From Diorhabda sublineata (Eukaryota > Arthropoda > Insecta > Coleoptera > Chrysomelidae): DNA of 64,000 bases. The stretch spans positions 9,129,805 to 9,193,804 of the forward strand of contig NC_079484.1 in NCBI RefSeq assembly GCF_026230105.1. The letters are read 5' to 3'. The position numbers and the translations under genes were made by a program. Under the pieces are notes generated by a model. That model ran no database searches, was not told the DNA's origin, and saw nothing but the letters and a program-made list of their open reading frames with translations. Below are positions 34,123 to 43,529 of this stretch, one piece after another; positions within the stretch are counted from its first letter, which is position 1, and every line of letters begins with the position of its first letter.

Positions 34123-34425
34123 TTGGAATGTTTAAAAAAAGAAAATATTAAGCAAAGCGATAGTGCAGTCATAATAAGAATTACTGAATTAACTAGAGTA
34201 AATAAATTTTCCAATTATCGAGGAGTCACGAAAGTAGATGCTATAGATAATTCACAGAACAGAAAAATATGTAAAGAAAAACTGAAATCAGTTGACAAAG
34301 TTACTCAAGATTTTATACGTTTATATAAGGAGAACAGGGTCATGACATTAAAAGTAATGTATGCATTTTTCGAAAAAAGTTTTCAAACAAAAGTATACTA
34401 AAATTTTACGTAGATTTAAAAAATG
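34123..34425 (+). pseudogene. possible transposase N-terminal fragment
   Basis: A 92-codon frame, basic and lysine-rich, contains KSVDKVTQDFIRLYKENRVM and then TLKVMYAFFEK, followed out of frame by KILRRFKKC. The arrangement resembles the second helix-turn-helix of some insect Tc1/IS630-type transposases (VDDFTK--IRR-IY--Y-----PTL--I---L). The similarity is weak; alternatively this is a chance open frame in A-rich DNA. Confidence 0.25.
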
Positions 34426-34432
34426 TATAAAT

Positions 34433-34613
34433 ATAACAGGGTGTTCCATGTAAAATAACAAAATTACAGTCAAACTGGACGTCGGCCATCTTTGAAAATA
34501 TTTCAGTTAAAAAGATCCTATCCGAAAACTCAAACGAAGAAATTTTCATGATTTTACTATAAGTATTTTGCCATATACAGATAGTCTTAACTCGACATGG
34601 GACACCCTGTATA
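34433..34613. mobile_element. MITE with ACAGGGTGTTCC-type ends
   Basis: AACAGGGTGTTCCATGTAAA at the left and ACATGGGACACCCTGTATAG at the right are imperfect inverted repeats of about 18 bp around a 180-bp non-coding segment. TA-rich flanks fit insertion of a Tc1/mariner-type non-autonomous element. No coding capacity. Confidence 0.6.
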
Positions 34614-34784
34614 GTTCACTTAGATATACAATGGCCGGCTAGATCCAACGATTTGACTTGATCACCTCTTATGGGATTATTCATTATCTAAATCAACAAA
34701 ATAATCCGAGATTTCCAAAATCTCATGGTCATTTTGAACATGTAATTTAATAGGCACTAATTATCACTAGAGGAAATCAAAACA

Positions 34785-35205
34785 ATAGACCAGACATAGT
34801 TACACACTCCATTAGCTCGGTTCATATCATTCTACAACTTTTTTCCAAACATCCACCAAGTCTCCTCATTAAAACTCAATTACATCTTATACTCCAATCC
34901 AAGGCAAACGTATCAAATATCTGGCTCCTACCAGCAGGAAATCAAAAGGTAGACCAATGTGACAAAGAAGCAGCAATTGTGCGCGAAGTGATAACAAATG
35001 ACTATAAAGAGAAAATCAGAACAAAAGTTCAGTGCAAGTGGCAAAGTGAGTGGAACAGATCGCCGTTATATTAAAATCTATAAAACCATCCGTTCAACCA
35101 TGGAACAGTTTTAAAAATCATACGGATAAAATAAAAATTGATCGCTTAAAACTAGAGCACACTAAAGTGACAAACTCATATTTATTTAACCAATAAGTGA
35201 ATCTT
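34785..35205 (+). pseudogene. I-group LINE RNase H domain remnant
   Basis: A continuous plus-strand frame of about 95 codons from near 34786 contains DIVTHSISSVHIIL, SKHPPSLL, NVSNIWLLPAGNQKVDQCDK and EKIRTKVQCKWQSEWN. This is the second half of an RNase H domain (normally V-f-xW-x-P-aHvGi-GNE-AD--AK) plus the following linker. In shifted frames KPSVQPWNS and LEHTKVTNSYLF follow, matching the (R-GHTrLTHsYLl) zinc-knuckle approach of I-type LINEs. Three frames are needed, so it is dead. Confidence 0.65.
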
Positions 35206-35209
35206 ATTG

Positions 35210-35818
35210 TTGAACTGTGAGTAGTACAAAAACGGAAGACTTGCTAACAACTGCCCAAACAGTATAATCTCCCTACTTAACAATAATTGTAATATCGCAA
35301 ACAGTCAACTAACATGTAGTTAATAACCTTTGTAGTTGATGCGACAATAAATATATAATAAAAAATTTCTTTATGCGAGGGTTTGCTTATTCGGATAGAT
35401 TTATGTATAGTTATTAGAAACCCATAATAACTATGATTATCATTAGCTGCGCATTTACAATAATCATATGTTTATTAGAAATTTATCACTCCAACCATGA
35501 AAGGTTTTAGTGGCGATTTCAAATCATACATAATCATAGTTTACATTTTACAATGCTTTCAACAAAATGATAATAGTTGTCATTGTATATCAGACACAAA
35601 ATTTTCCATTAGTTTACGTTAATAATTTTTTATATAAGCGGGTTATGACAAAAAATTTGATTATTTTATGTCGTTCCGTTTCGTTAACTAGAAAAATATT
35701 TTTTTCTTGTATTACATCAAATATTAAACATCATGATAGTGACTTTTCAAAACAAATTCTTGAAAGTTATTCTTCTACTATATGTTCAAGGGTCAATTTA
35801 CTATATACGAATTTGGTT
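35210..35818. other. AT-rich DNA, no gene seen
   Basis: No supportable feature. A 91-codon frame at 35567-35842 has no recognisable motif. Confidence 0.4.
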
Positions 35819-35828
35819 TTATTTTGCG

Positions 35829-36049
35829 CAGGGCCGGATTAAGATTTATAAGGCCCGGGGCTGAAGTAATGACGGGGCCCCCTTAAGGAATTCGGAAACC
35901 CGGAAAAATTCACAAAATAATATCAATACGTTAGATTTGTGGTATCAACACATCAAAAAATACAGAATGATTTCCAAATGATGGGGCCCTCTTGGAAATG
36001 GGGCCCGGGGCTATAGCCCCCCCCAAGCCCCTGGCTTAATCCAGCACTG
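35829..36049. mobile_element. GC-rich hAT-type MITE with 8-bp target duplication
   Basis: The left end CAGGGCCGGATTAAG and the right end CTTAATCCAGCACTG are inverted repeats of about 15 bp with two or three mismatches. The flanking octamers are ATTTTGCG (35821-35828) and ATTTTGCA (36050-36057), one mismatch apart, as for hAT insertions. The 221-bp body has GC-rich subterminal blocks (GGCCCGGGGCT near the left, GGGGCCCGGGGCTATAGCC near the right) that could base-pair. No coding capacity. Confidence 0.75.
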
Positions 36050-36220
36050 ATTTTGCATTATTGCATTTGTTATTTATCGAACCACGCTTTTTGTGGGTTT
36101 ATTATCATAATTCTCGTATAGAAGCAGATATTACTCGTATATACATATTAACAATCATTAAAGAATACATAATTCGACAGGATCCTGACTACGTCGAAGC
36201 TGTATGTAGGCCCCCTATTA

Positions 36221-36616
36221 TACAGTGCTTTTCAGATAAAAGTATCCACCTTTAATAACTTTTGTAATACTGGTATTTAGAAAAAATCCAAAAACACGTC
36301 AATTTATGTTGGAAGGGGCAAGCATTATGGCTTATTTAAACTTACTGGAAAAGCCACCCCCTCACCCCTAGCAGCATCCCCTTTATTTTTTTAAATTACT
36401 TGTCATATTTTTTATGTAAAATTTGGATACTCCTCTTTGAGCTGATTTCAAAAATGTATAATACTTGTAGGTTAAAGTGGTTAGTTTATGAGATAAACAA
36501 TTTTTCTTTTAAGAGCACAAATTTTACTTATTATTTACTTTCACCTTATTTGCCTGTACTAAAATGGGTTGTACAACAGTTCAAACTCTTTAATCTTTTT
36601 AACTGTGCTATTTATT
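36221..36616 (+). repeat. left terminal inverted repeat (396 bp)
   Basis: Inverted partner of 37825-38220. It contains the paired landmarks GGAAGGGGCAAGCATTATGG, GCCACCCCCTCACCCCTAGC and GTACAACAGTTCAAACTC. Arms this long exceed those of canonical mariners (about 30 bp) and put this element among the long-TIR members of the superfamily. The 36400-36624 open frame is only the arm being read through; its mirror appears on the minus strand of the other arm. Confidence 0.9.
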
Positions 36617-36738
36617 CTACTTAAAAAATCCAAACAACAAAAAACTCTACTTTTTATTAAAATTTGACATTGTCAACTTAAATTTGTAGTCACTATTGAT
36701 AGTGTAATTTGATACATTATTTATTTTGTTTCTCCGAA

Positions 36739-37818
36739 ATGGTTTACTCTTTGCAAGATAGAATTGAAATTGTAGGTTTATACTACCAAAATAATAATTG
36801 TGCAAGAGCTGCTGCTAGAATATTTAACGAATTACATGACGGAAGACATGCAACTCATAAGTATGTAATTCAACTGATGGAGAAATTTACCACAACAGGG
36901 TCTGTTTGCAATAAAGTGCATAAGCGAGAGGGACTCGTAAATAACGAAGCAATCCAAGTGGCAATTTTAGGGCAAGTCAGCTTAGAGGCTCAACAACCCC
37001 AATCGTTGTCAACAATAAGTAGAGCGATCGGTGTTTCATCTTCTACAGTTTTCCGAGTTCTACATAAATTCAAGTACCACCAATACAAAGTTAAGTTGGT
37101 GCACGAGTTGAATGAAGATGATTTTGATCGTCGTCTAGAGTTTTGCGAATCAATGACGCAAATTATCAATAACAACCCACAATTGTTAAACAATATTTGC
37201 TTTTCTGATGAATGCTCATGTTCATTAAATGGCTTAGTAAGTAGGCATAATTGTAGATATTGGGCTGAAAGTGATCCACATATTATGCGTGAATTCCATA
37301 CACAACATCCCCAAAAGTTAAACGTTTGGTGTGGTATCCTAGGTGACCACATTGTTGGACCTTTCTTCATCAACGGAAATTTAAATGGTGAATCATATCT
37401 TGAGTTACTCAGGGAAGGGATTGACCCACGTATTACAACAATAATAGAAAATGATGATAACCTTTCCGAAGATTTACTGGTATTTCAACAAGACGGAGCT
37501 CCCCCACACTATGCTATGCCTGTCCGACAATTTTTAAACGAAACATTCCCCGCTCGTTGGATAGGTAGAAGGGGGCAGATGATGGAGTGGCCACCTAGGT
37601 CACCGGATTTAACACCCCTAGACTTCTTTTTATGGGGGTATTTAAAAACAAAAGTTTATGCTACCCAACCAGAATCTCTGGATGATTTACGAGAGAGGAT
37701 AGAAAATGAATGTCGACAATTAAATCCAGCCGTATTAAGCAATGTCAGAGAGGCATTTCAAAATAGATTATACCATTGTATGGAAGTGAATGGTACTCAT
37801 TTTGAACACTTATTGTAA
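36739..37818 (+). CDS. intact Tc1/mariner-group transposase (DD42D by my count, DUF4817-type N-terminus)
   Basis: 359 residues from the ATG at 36739; an upstream in-frame TTG is not a credible start. Residues about 5-60 form an N-terminal helix-turn-helix like DUF4817 (CARAAARIFNELHDGRHAT, TTTGSV). Residues about 84-115 form a second one (STISRAIGVSSSTVFRVLHK). The catalytic DDE/D domain follows: D157 in FSDECSCSLNG, D252 in FQQDGAPPHY, and D295 in WPPRSPDLTPLDFFLWGYLK, with 42 residues between the last two. RWIGRRG precedes the third box, as in many insect relatives. No stop, frameshift or missing catalytic residue is visible. It presumably cuts and pastes the element by binding its 396-bp ends. 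The stop lies 6 bp before the right arm. Confidence 0.92.
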   Translation: MVYSLQDRIEIVGLYYQNNNCARAAARIFNELHDGRHATHKYVIQLMEKFTTTGSVCNKVHKREGLVNNEAIQVAILGQVSLEAQQPQSLSTISRAIGVSSSTVFRVLHKFKYHQYKVKLVHELNEDDFDRRLEFCESMTQIINNNPQLLNNICFSDECSCSLNGLVSRHNCRYWAESDPHIMREFHTQHPQKLNVWCGILGDHIVGPFFINGNLNGESYLELLREGIDPRITTIIENDDNLSEDLLVFQQDGAPPHYAMPVRQFLNETFPARWIGRRGQMMEWPPRSPDLTPLDFFLWGYLKTKVYATQPESLDDLRERIENECRQLNPAVLSNVREAFQNRLYHCMEVNGTHFEHLL

Positions 37819-37824
37819 CTTCAT

Positions 37825-38220
37825 AATAAATAGCACAGTTAAAAAGATTAAAGAGTTTGAACTGTTGTACAACCCATTTTAGTACAGGCAAATAAGGTGA
37901 AAGTAAATAATAAGTAAAATTTGTGCTCTTAAAAGAAAAATTGTTTATCTCATAAACTAACCACTTTAACCTACGAGTATTATACATTTTTGAAATTAGC
38001 TCAAAGAGGAGTATCCAAATTTTATATAAAAAATATGTAAAGTAATTTAAAAAAATAAAGGGGATGCTGCTAGGGGTGAGGGGGTGGCTTTTCCAGTAAG
38101 TTTAAATAAACCATAATGCTTGCCCCTTCCAATATAAATTGATGGGTTTTTGGATTTTTTCTAAATACCAGTATTACAAAAGTTATTAAAGGTGGATACT
38201 TTTATCTGAAAAGCACTGTA
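37825..38220 (-). repeat. right terminal inverted repeat (396 bp)
   Basis: Reverse complement of 36221-36616 with about nine substitutions and no indels in my hand alignment. Most differences are transitions. It begins just 6 bp after the transposase stop codon, so transcripts reading out of the gene would pass through it and could fold back on the left arm. Confidence 0.9.
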
Positions 38221-38222
38221 TA

Positions 38223-40055
38223 GTTGTATGGTCACAGACAACATGTCTTTTCATAACTGGTAGTAGAGTTATAAATAACGTTTTTAAATCTCCAGGAATG
38301 GGAACTTATAGCTTCCAAAGATTTCCGCCTGGCATTTTCCTTGGTTGTTGTTAGTACGAAAACACTTCCTGGACTTCTGTCTTTGTGTGGTACTTATCTG
38401 AAACTACCCTGTTTTCATGCACACGGAAAATCTTTCCGATTTTTTTTTCGTGAGCTTAATAAAAAAAATGAATTATAATGTTACATACAAGTCCACGATA
38501 TGAGCTGTGAAGCAGGTTCTGTACGGTTATAATAAAATTCTAAAATTTGAAGAGCTCGCGGTACCTTTGACGCTTTTTTATAAACAGCGGCGAGTTGTTT
38601 ATAAGATGTATATATGTATAGGAAGGTCTTTTTGTTTATTTGTTTGTCTGCTTATTTTCTAGAATTTTTAAGAAAGTCGTTTTGGGTTTATAAAGGAGTT
38701 TGTTTAACGGAGTTAGTTAGGTTATAATCAAAAGTCATAATGAACGGAACGACATAGAAAAGTGTGCAATAAATTTAAATACATTATATAAGTTAGTAAA
38801 AAGTTGACGATTATATAACTTTTTTTATAGTTAAGTCTAGTATAAGTGTTTAAATAAATTATGTACGTGAAAGACAGTATTTATAAATTTACTCCACCAA
38901 TAGAAATAATATAAATAAATGAGGAAAACGTCACAATACGATAAAACAATTATTTATTTGTAACACTTTTCTGAAAACAACAACATAAAAAGTATTAGTA
39001 TCATTTATTGTACAATTTGTATTATTACAGAAGTTTAGTCATTTCGGTATTTCATTTTATAGAACTAAAGATGTTAAAGTAGACGGTTTTCATGATGGAA
39101 TGCTGCAGAGTTACTACTTTGCAAATGAGAAAGGTTAAACAATGTTTCTCTATATTCATTCTTATATGTATTCTTTTGCTACGTTGAAACAACGCCATCT
39201 TCCTTTTCTTTTCAGATCACCACCATGGTTGCCGAAGAACGCCTTAACCTATGTTCGGTATATTTCAGTATCAGATATTTAGCAACAAGTATCGGGACAG
39301 CACTGATAATGTGGCATCTAACATGTTGGTGCGTAACACCTACGACTTCGACATGCAACAAATAATCTTCTGCTGTTCATTATGTTAGGCCGTAGCTATG
39401 TATATTCACAGGAAAGTGCACAGTGTTCGAATGTACATACCTCATTGGTAATGGTAAAGTTTCTGGACATATGATTTTTTCCATCTCGCAAAAACACAAC
39501 AATAAAAAGACCATTATCCAACATCGTCTGAAGTCAAACGATTTGAATCATCTCTACGACATGCGCTAAAGATTTCAAACACTAAAATCACTTTTGCTAG
39601 TAGATATTATTCATCTGAAGCTTCTCATAAAAATGTGGTTACTTGTTCTGCCGTTAGTACCCAGTACTTTTTTGGTATAGAGCCCACAGTCTGAATCTTT
39701 AAAAAAGCAAAAGTTTTTGAATATTTTGTGCTGCCAATAATATATTTTATTGATTGATTTAGCATTGAGAGCTGACTCCATAACGTTTTTGAGATCTCGC
39801 CATTACACAAATCAGTGCTGGCTTGTGCCGCTAGGTAGGATTTTCTTCCAAATACATTTTGTAAAACTAATATGAATTAAACTGACAAAAAATAAAACAA
39901 TCGTCGTTGCACTGTAAATGTTAATCATGTTTGGTACTATTACGATGTATAATGATTACTTTGGAAATAAAATATTCTAAATTTAATTATTTTTTGCGTT
40001 GTTTTTGGATAAGTATAATAAAAAGTATAATTACACGTCCAGAAATCGATTTTCC
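38223..40055. other. AT-rich DNA, no clear gene
   Basis: Apart from the small frame at 39225-39365, I see no supportable feature. Confidence 0.4.
39225..39365 (+). other. small ORF behind a splice-acceptor-like site
   Basis: CTTCCTTTTCTTTTCAG (39199-39215) is a textbook polypyrimidine tract plus AG. It is followed by ATCACCACCATGGTTGCC, a strong start context, and a 46-codon frame starting MVAEERLNLCSVYFSIRYLA with a hydrophobic middle. A second acceptor-like TATATTTCAG inside it would open another frame (SNKYRDSTDNVASNM...). I recognise neither protein. It may be an exon or coincidence. Confidence 0.22.
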
Positions 40056-40059
40056 CGTA

Positions 40060-40400
40060 CTTGCCTGACTTCCCAAAAATTCTTATTTCCATAATCATAA
40101 TGGAATATACAATTCTTGCTCTACTTGCTTTCCTTCACGTATCATTGAAAGCTAGAGTAATAGAAAGGATTATAAACCCAGGATTGACAGCTCATAAGAT
40201 AATGCTTTGCGTACAGTTAATCATAGTGCAGGAGAAACTTCAAAAGAAGAGACCGGAATTGCCCGATATTTCTCCATCTCATTACCATGTGTTTAGATCT
40301 TTGTAATACTTGGACAATACAGGGAACATCAAAACTCATGTCGCCAAGTTTTTTGCCACTTAACTGCATCCTCTGCTCCTACATCAAGAAATGATAAAAG
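40060..40400 (+). pseudogene. internally deleted mariner transposase remnant
   Basis: The frame at 40061-40306 contains NPGLTAHKIMLCVQ, which matches the K-P-G-L-T-A-(H/K)-K-I-M-L-C-(V/I)-W-W block in the middle of mariner transposases. After a few residues comes EKLQKKRPEL (from the following linker) and then PDISPSHYHVFRSL, the third catalytic box (normally PDIAPSDYHLFRS). The stretch with the second Asp (HDNARPH) is deleted. The third catalytic Asp is His (SPSH). A mariner subfamily different from A to C. Confidence 0.6.
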
Positions 40401-40404
40401 ATGA

Positions 40405-41431
40405 ATGGAAATAATGACACATGTGATTTGAATAATATCGCAAAATTTCATCCATTTAGTTAGAAGAGAGGTGAGTATATAAAGAGAAAATTAAAAAAAG
40501 TAGGGGTGATAATTTTTTTTACATAAGTGCACCAACCCCGCATCGTCTATCACCTAGATTTCTGACCAAATTCCGTGAAAGCTCGAAACGCAGTTTGCAA
40601 GCACATTTGAAAGCACTAAAATTCGATGGTATATTTGCTTAAAACTTTTTCTAACGTACTGGCACAAAAAAATCGTATAGATCAAATTCATAGGAAGTTT
40701 TATGACCTACACGATGATGAAAGTCGATTTGTGAAATGAAAATTTTTTCGACTTGAAATTTTCCAAAAAATGGAAAATAGGTTTATTGAGATCATAACAT
40801 AAGGAAACACAGACTGTCTGCTATAGAAAATTTACGTTTTTTCAGATGCGGAAACTTCAAAATCTTAAAAAAAAATTTTTTTTTGTAGTTTTACTCATTT
40901 TTGAAATATTGAAAAATAAAGCTAAACATTTTATCTAAACTTGAAATGATTTGGTGTTCAAAAACGCGTATTTCAATAAAAAAATTTTTAAATACGATAA
41001 TTAGAAGCCGAAATATAGAAGTTCAAAATTCGCTTCATACTGTGACCGTACTATTAAAAATTTTCAAATTTTGATTATTGCACTAAATTTTTACACCTAT
41101 ATACTGATTAAATGCAGATTAGAAAGAACGTTGTGTCACTAGCTGCATTAAAAAAAAAATCAGTAATCTTACCGCGCTCGACCGAATTTGATGCAGCAGC
41201 TGCTCGGCGTAGTGGTGGGGATAAGTGGTAGTACTCTTCTAAAATAATGCATTTTCTCCATTGTCAAGGAGGTAGTTGAAAATTTGGTTATTTCTACTCG
41301 AACGATAAATGGTGAAATCCATCAGATAGTATCATAGCCTCATGAACATCAGCTGCGGCTCAGCCGGGGGCATTAACGGCGGTACCCTCCCCTCCAATAC
41401 ACTTCCAATGATTTTATTGCAAATAAAAATT

Positions 41432-41503
<72 letters not shown>

Positions 41504-42190
41504 GCTGTACCGCTGTGGATACGTAGATTAGTTTGTATCTAGGTGAAGAAACCGTCAGCCAAATACTTATCTTCAATTATTTGGCTTGACCCTCCAATAT
41601 GAATGTTGAGATGAAATATACAATACAAAGTTGATTGATAATTATATGTTATTCAATCAGTTTCGTTGTCGCTTTGGCTCGACTGTTTGTCAGAGTTGCT
41701 GTGAGAGCTTTCGGCCACTAAGTTGTCTTGCATATTTATTAAATATAATTAAAATGATAAAAATTTTTACCTTCTACATATGCAGAATGGATAAAATTGA
41801 AGAAACACACCGTAGGTATATGAGCTAATTATCAGGTAAATTTTTATTTTAGAGGAAATTATTGGAAGTTCATTTTTTACCATTCAAGACACCAGTTGAC
41901 ATATAATACAATTTTATAGTCTGCTGATTTTTTTGTTCTTCGAGATATTGGGTTAGCTACAATTTGATAAATTTTTAACTGAGAGGAAATGACTGAAATT
42001 TTTTTCTCCATGCATAGGTGGGTACCGTCGTTCATTCTCTCGGCCGAGCCCTAGTTGACATTCACGAGGCTTCATGATACAACTATTTGATACGTTTTAC
42101 TTGAGAGGAATTAGTTTGGCTATTGTCTCCTGGACTATAAGAAATTGAATCTGAAAACACATTTTATATGACCCCAATGGTAGCAGTATT
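40405..42190. other. AT-rich DNA with a TA microsatellite, no gene seen
   Basis: Apart from the (TA)n run at 41435-41501 I find nothing supportable. Open frames over the microsatellite are an artefact of its TAT/ATA codons. Confidence 0.45.
41435..41501. repeat. (TA)n microsatellite
   Basis: Uninterrupted alternating TA, about 67 bp. Confidence 0.95.
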
Positions 42191-42199
42191 TGGTACTTT

Positions 42200-43399
42200 G
42201 GGGAGCTGACGAAAATTCTCTCCTCAAAATATATAGAGCCTTAATTCGCTCAAAATTGGATTATGGTTGTGACATATATATCTCTGCCTCCAAATCTGAC
42301 CTTGAGCTTTTACTCTCTGTGCATAATACGTCTTCGTCTAGGTGCTTTTCGTTCTAGCCCTGTAGAAAGCCTTAACTATGAGGCTAATAAGTCTCCACTT
42401 TGGATCCGACGACAGCAACTACTTCTTTCATATGCTGCCTTTGTATCATCTAGCCCCTTAAGCCCTGTCTACCCACTATTCATAACCACCACTAAAAATT
42501 TATACCAACCATTAATCATTCCACCTATAAAGCCCGTTCCATTGACCTTCCTAAATTCAATACATTCCTTACAAGATATGACAAACACTCAACAACCAAA
42601 CAAGAAATCGAGAATGCTCTTAAGGAAATAACAATTAGTGGCAACTATGATCTACTTTTATATTCGGATGATTCCAAGAATAAAACTGCGCAGTTACAAC
42701 GTCACAATTTCCGATCAAATCATCTCTAGTTCCACCAACTTGCAGCGTTCATACAGGTGAACTATTTAGCATTCTACATGCCATCAATTTCATCTCCCTT
42801 CTTTATAAGTAGATTGTAATATGTACAGACTCACTCGCTTCAATCTCATCCATTCAAAATATATTTACCGATCACCCTATTGTCCAAACTATACATGACT
42901 CCTACCGATCTCTCACATCAGTAAAAATAACAATTACTATTATCTGGTTACCTTCCCAGATTGAAATCGTATGTAACAAATTAGCAGACCAACAAGCAAA
43001 AAGTGCTTTATTTCATACCATCACCGACAATATAACTATCCATAAGGACTTAAAATCTCACTTCAAAAGACAAACCAGAATAACGTGGTAGCAAATCTTG
43101 AATTTTTTCTTACATTCTATACATCACACTCAACCAAGTAACTTCACAGGCCTCTCCAGACGAGACTTAGCCATAGTAAGACGGATAAGAACCGGACACT
43201 CAAGACTCACCCATGGTTATCTGATGTCTTCTACGGCCAGAACCATTTGCACCAGCTGTAGTTCCAATTTGACGATAAAACACATACTCAATGCCACAAA
43301 TATGCCCCCCAGAGATTGCAGTTCCAATTCAAGTCCAATTACAAAGACATCCTGAATGACATGGAGCAAATCTCCATAGGTTGTGAATCTTTGCCATAA
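42200..43399 (+). pseudogene. I-group LINE: end of reverse transcriptase, RNase H domain and zinc-knuckle tail
   Basis: From about 42205 the frame reads IRSKLDYGCDIY. It is followed, after small shifts, by LGAFRSSPVESLNYEANKSP and LWIRRQQLLLSYAA, landmarks after the palm of I-type LINEs. At about 42663 LLYSDDSKNKT marks the first RNase H motif (normally YTDGSK), then ICTDSLASI near 42820, and WLPSQIEIVCNKLADQQAK near 42945, where AD--AK holds a later catalytic Asp. The zinc-knuckle approach IRTGHSRLTHGYLM (43185) and CTSCSSNLTIKHIL follow, and the frame ends TAA at 43397-43399. Multiple frameshifts. The endonuclease and palm are missing. Confidence 0.8.
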
Positions 43400-43529
43400 A
43401 ATATAGAACAATAATTAAATATTGATAATGTACATGCATAGTTTTTAAGTAAGTGCCGTTTTGGAATTAAAAAAAGAAATGCAGAGATATCGCAATAATT
43501 CTATTTTTACATAAAAGTCTGTACCTTAA

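Larger units (their letters stand above)
36221..38220 (+). mobile_element. complete Tc1/mariner-group transposon with 396-bp terminal inverted repeats
   Basis: The ends TACAGTGCTTTTCAG... and ...CTGAAAAGCACTGTA are perfect inverted repeats at the tips, and the arms stay alignable base for base over 396 bp (36221-36616 and 37825-38220). I count about nine differences, roughly 98 percent identity. The terminal TA on each side is best read as the duplicated TA target with the element proper starting CAGTG, as in Tc1; an extra TA also flanks the left and right. One uninterrupted transposase gene (36739-37818) fills the centre. Ends, gene and target site all look complete, so this is a recent and possibly autonomous insertion. 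Confidence 0.9.

Noticed and set aside
36400..37987. Paired open frames with nearly the same peptide (36400-36624 plus; 37745-37987 minus) that look like a duplicated small gene.
   Set aside because: They are the two 396-bp inverted arms of the transposon read in mirror image; no independent coding evidence.
41342..41576. Open frames on both strands over 41342-41576.
   Set aside because: Created by the (TA)n microsatellite, which gives endless Tyr-Ile codons.
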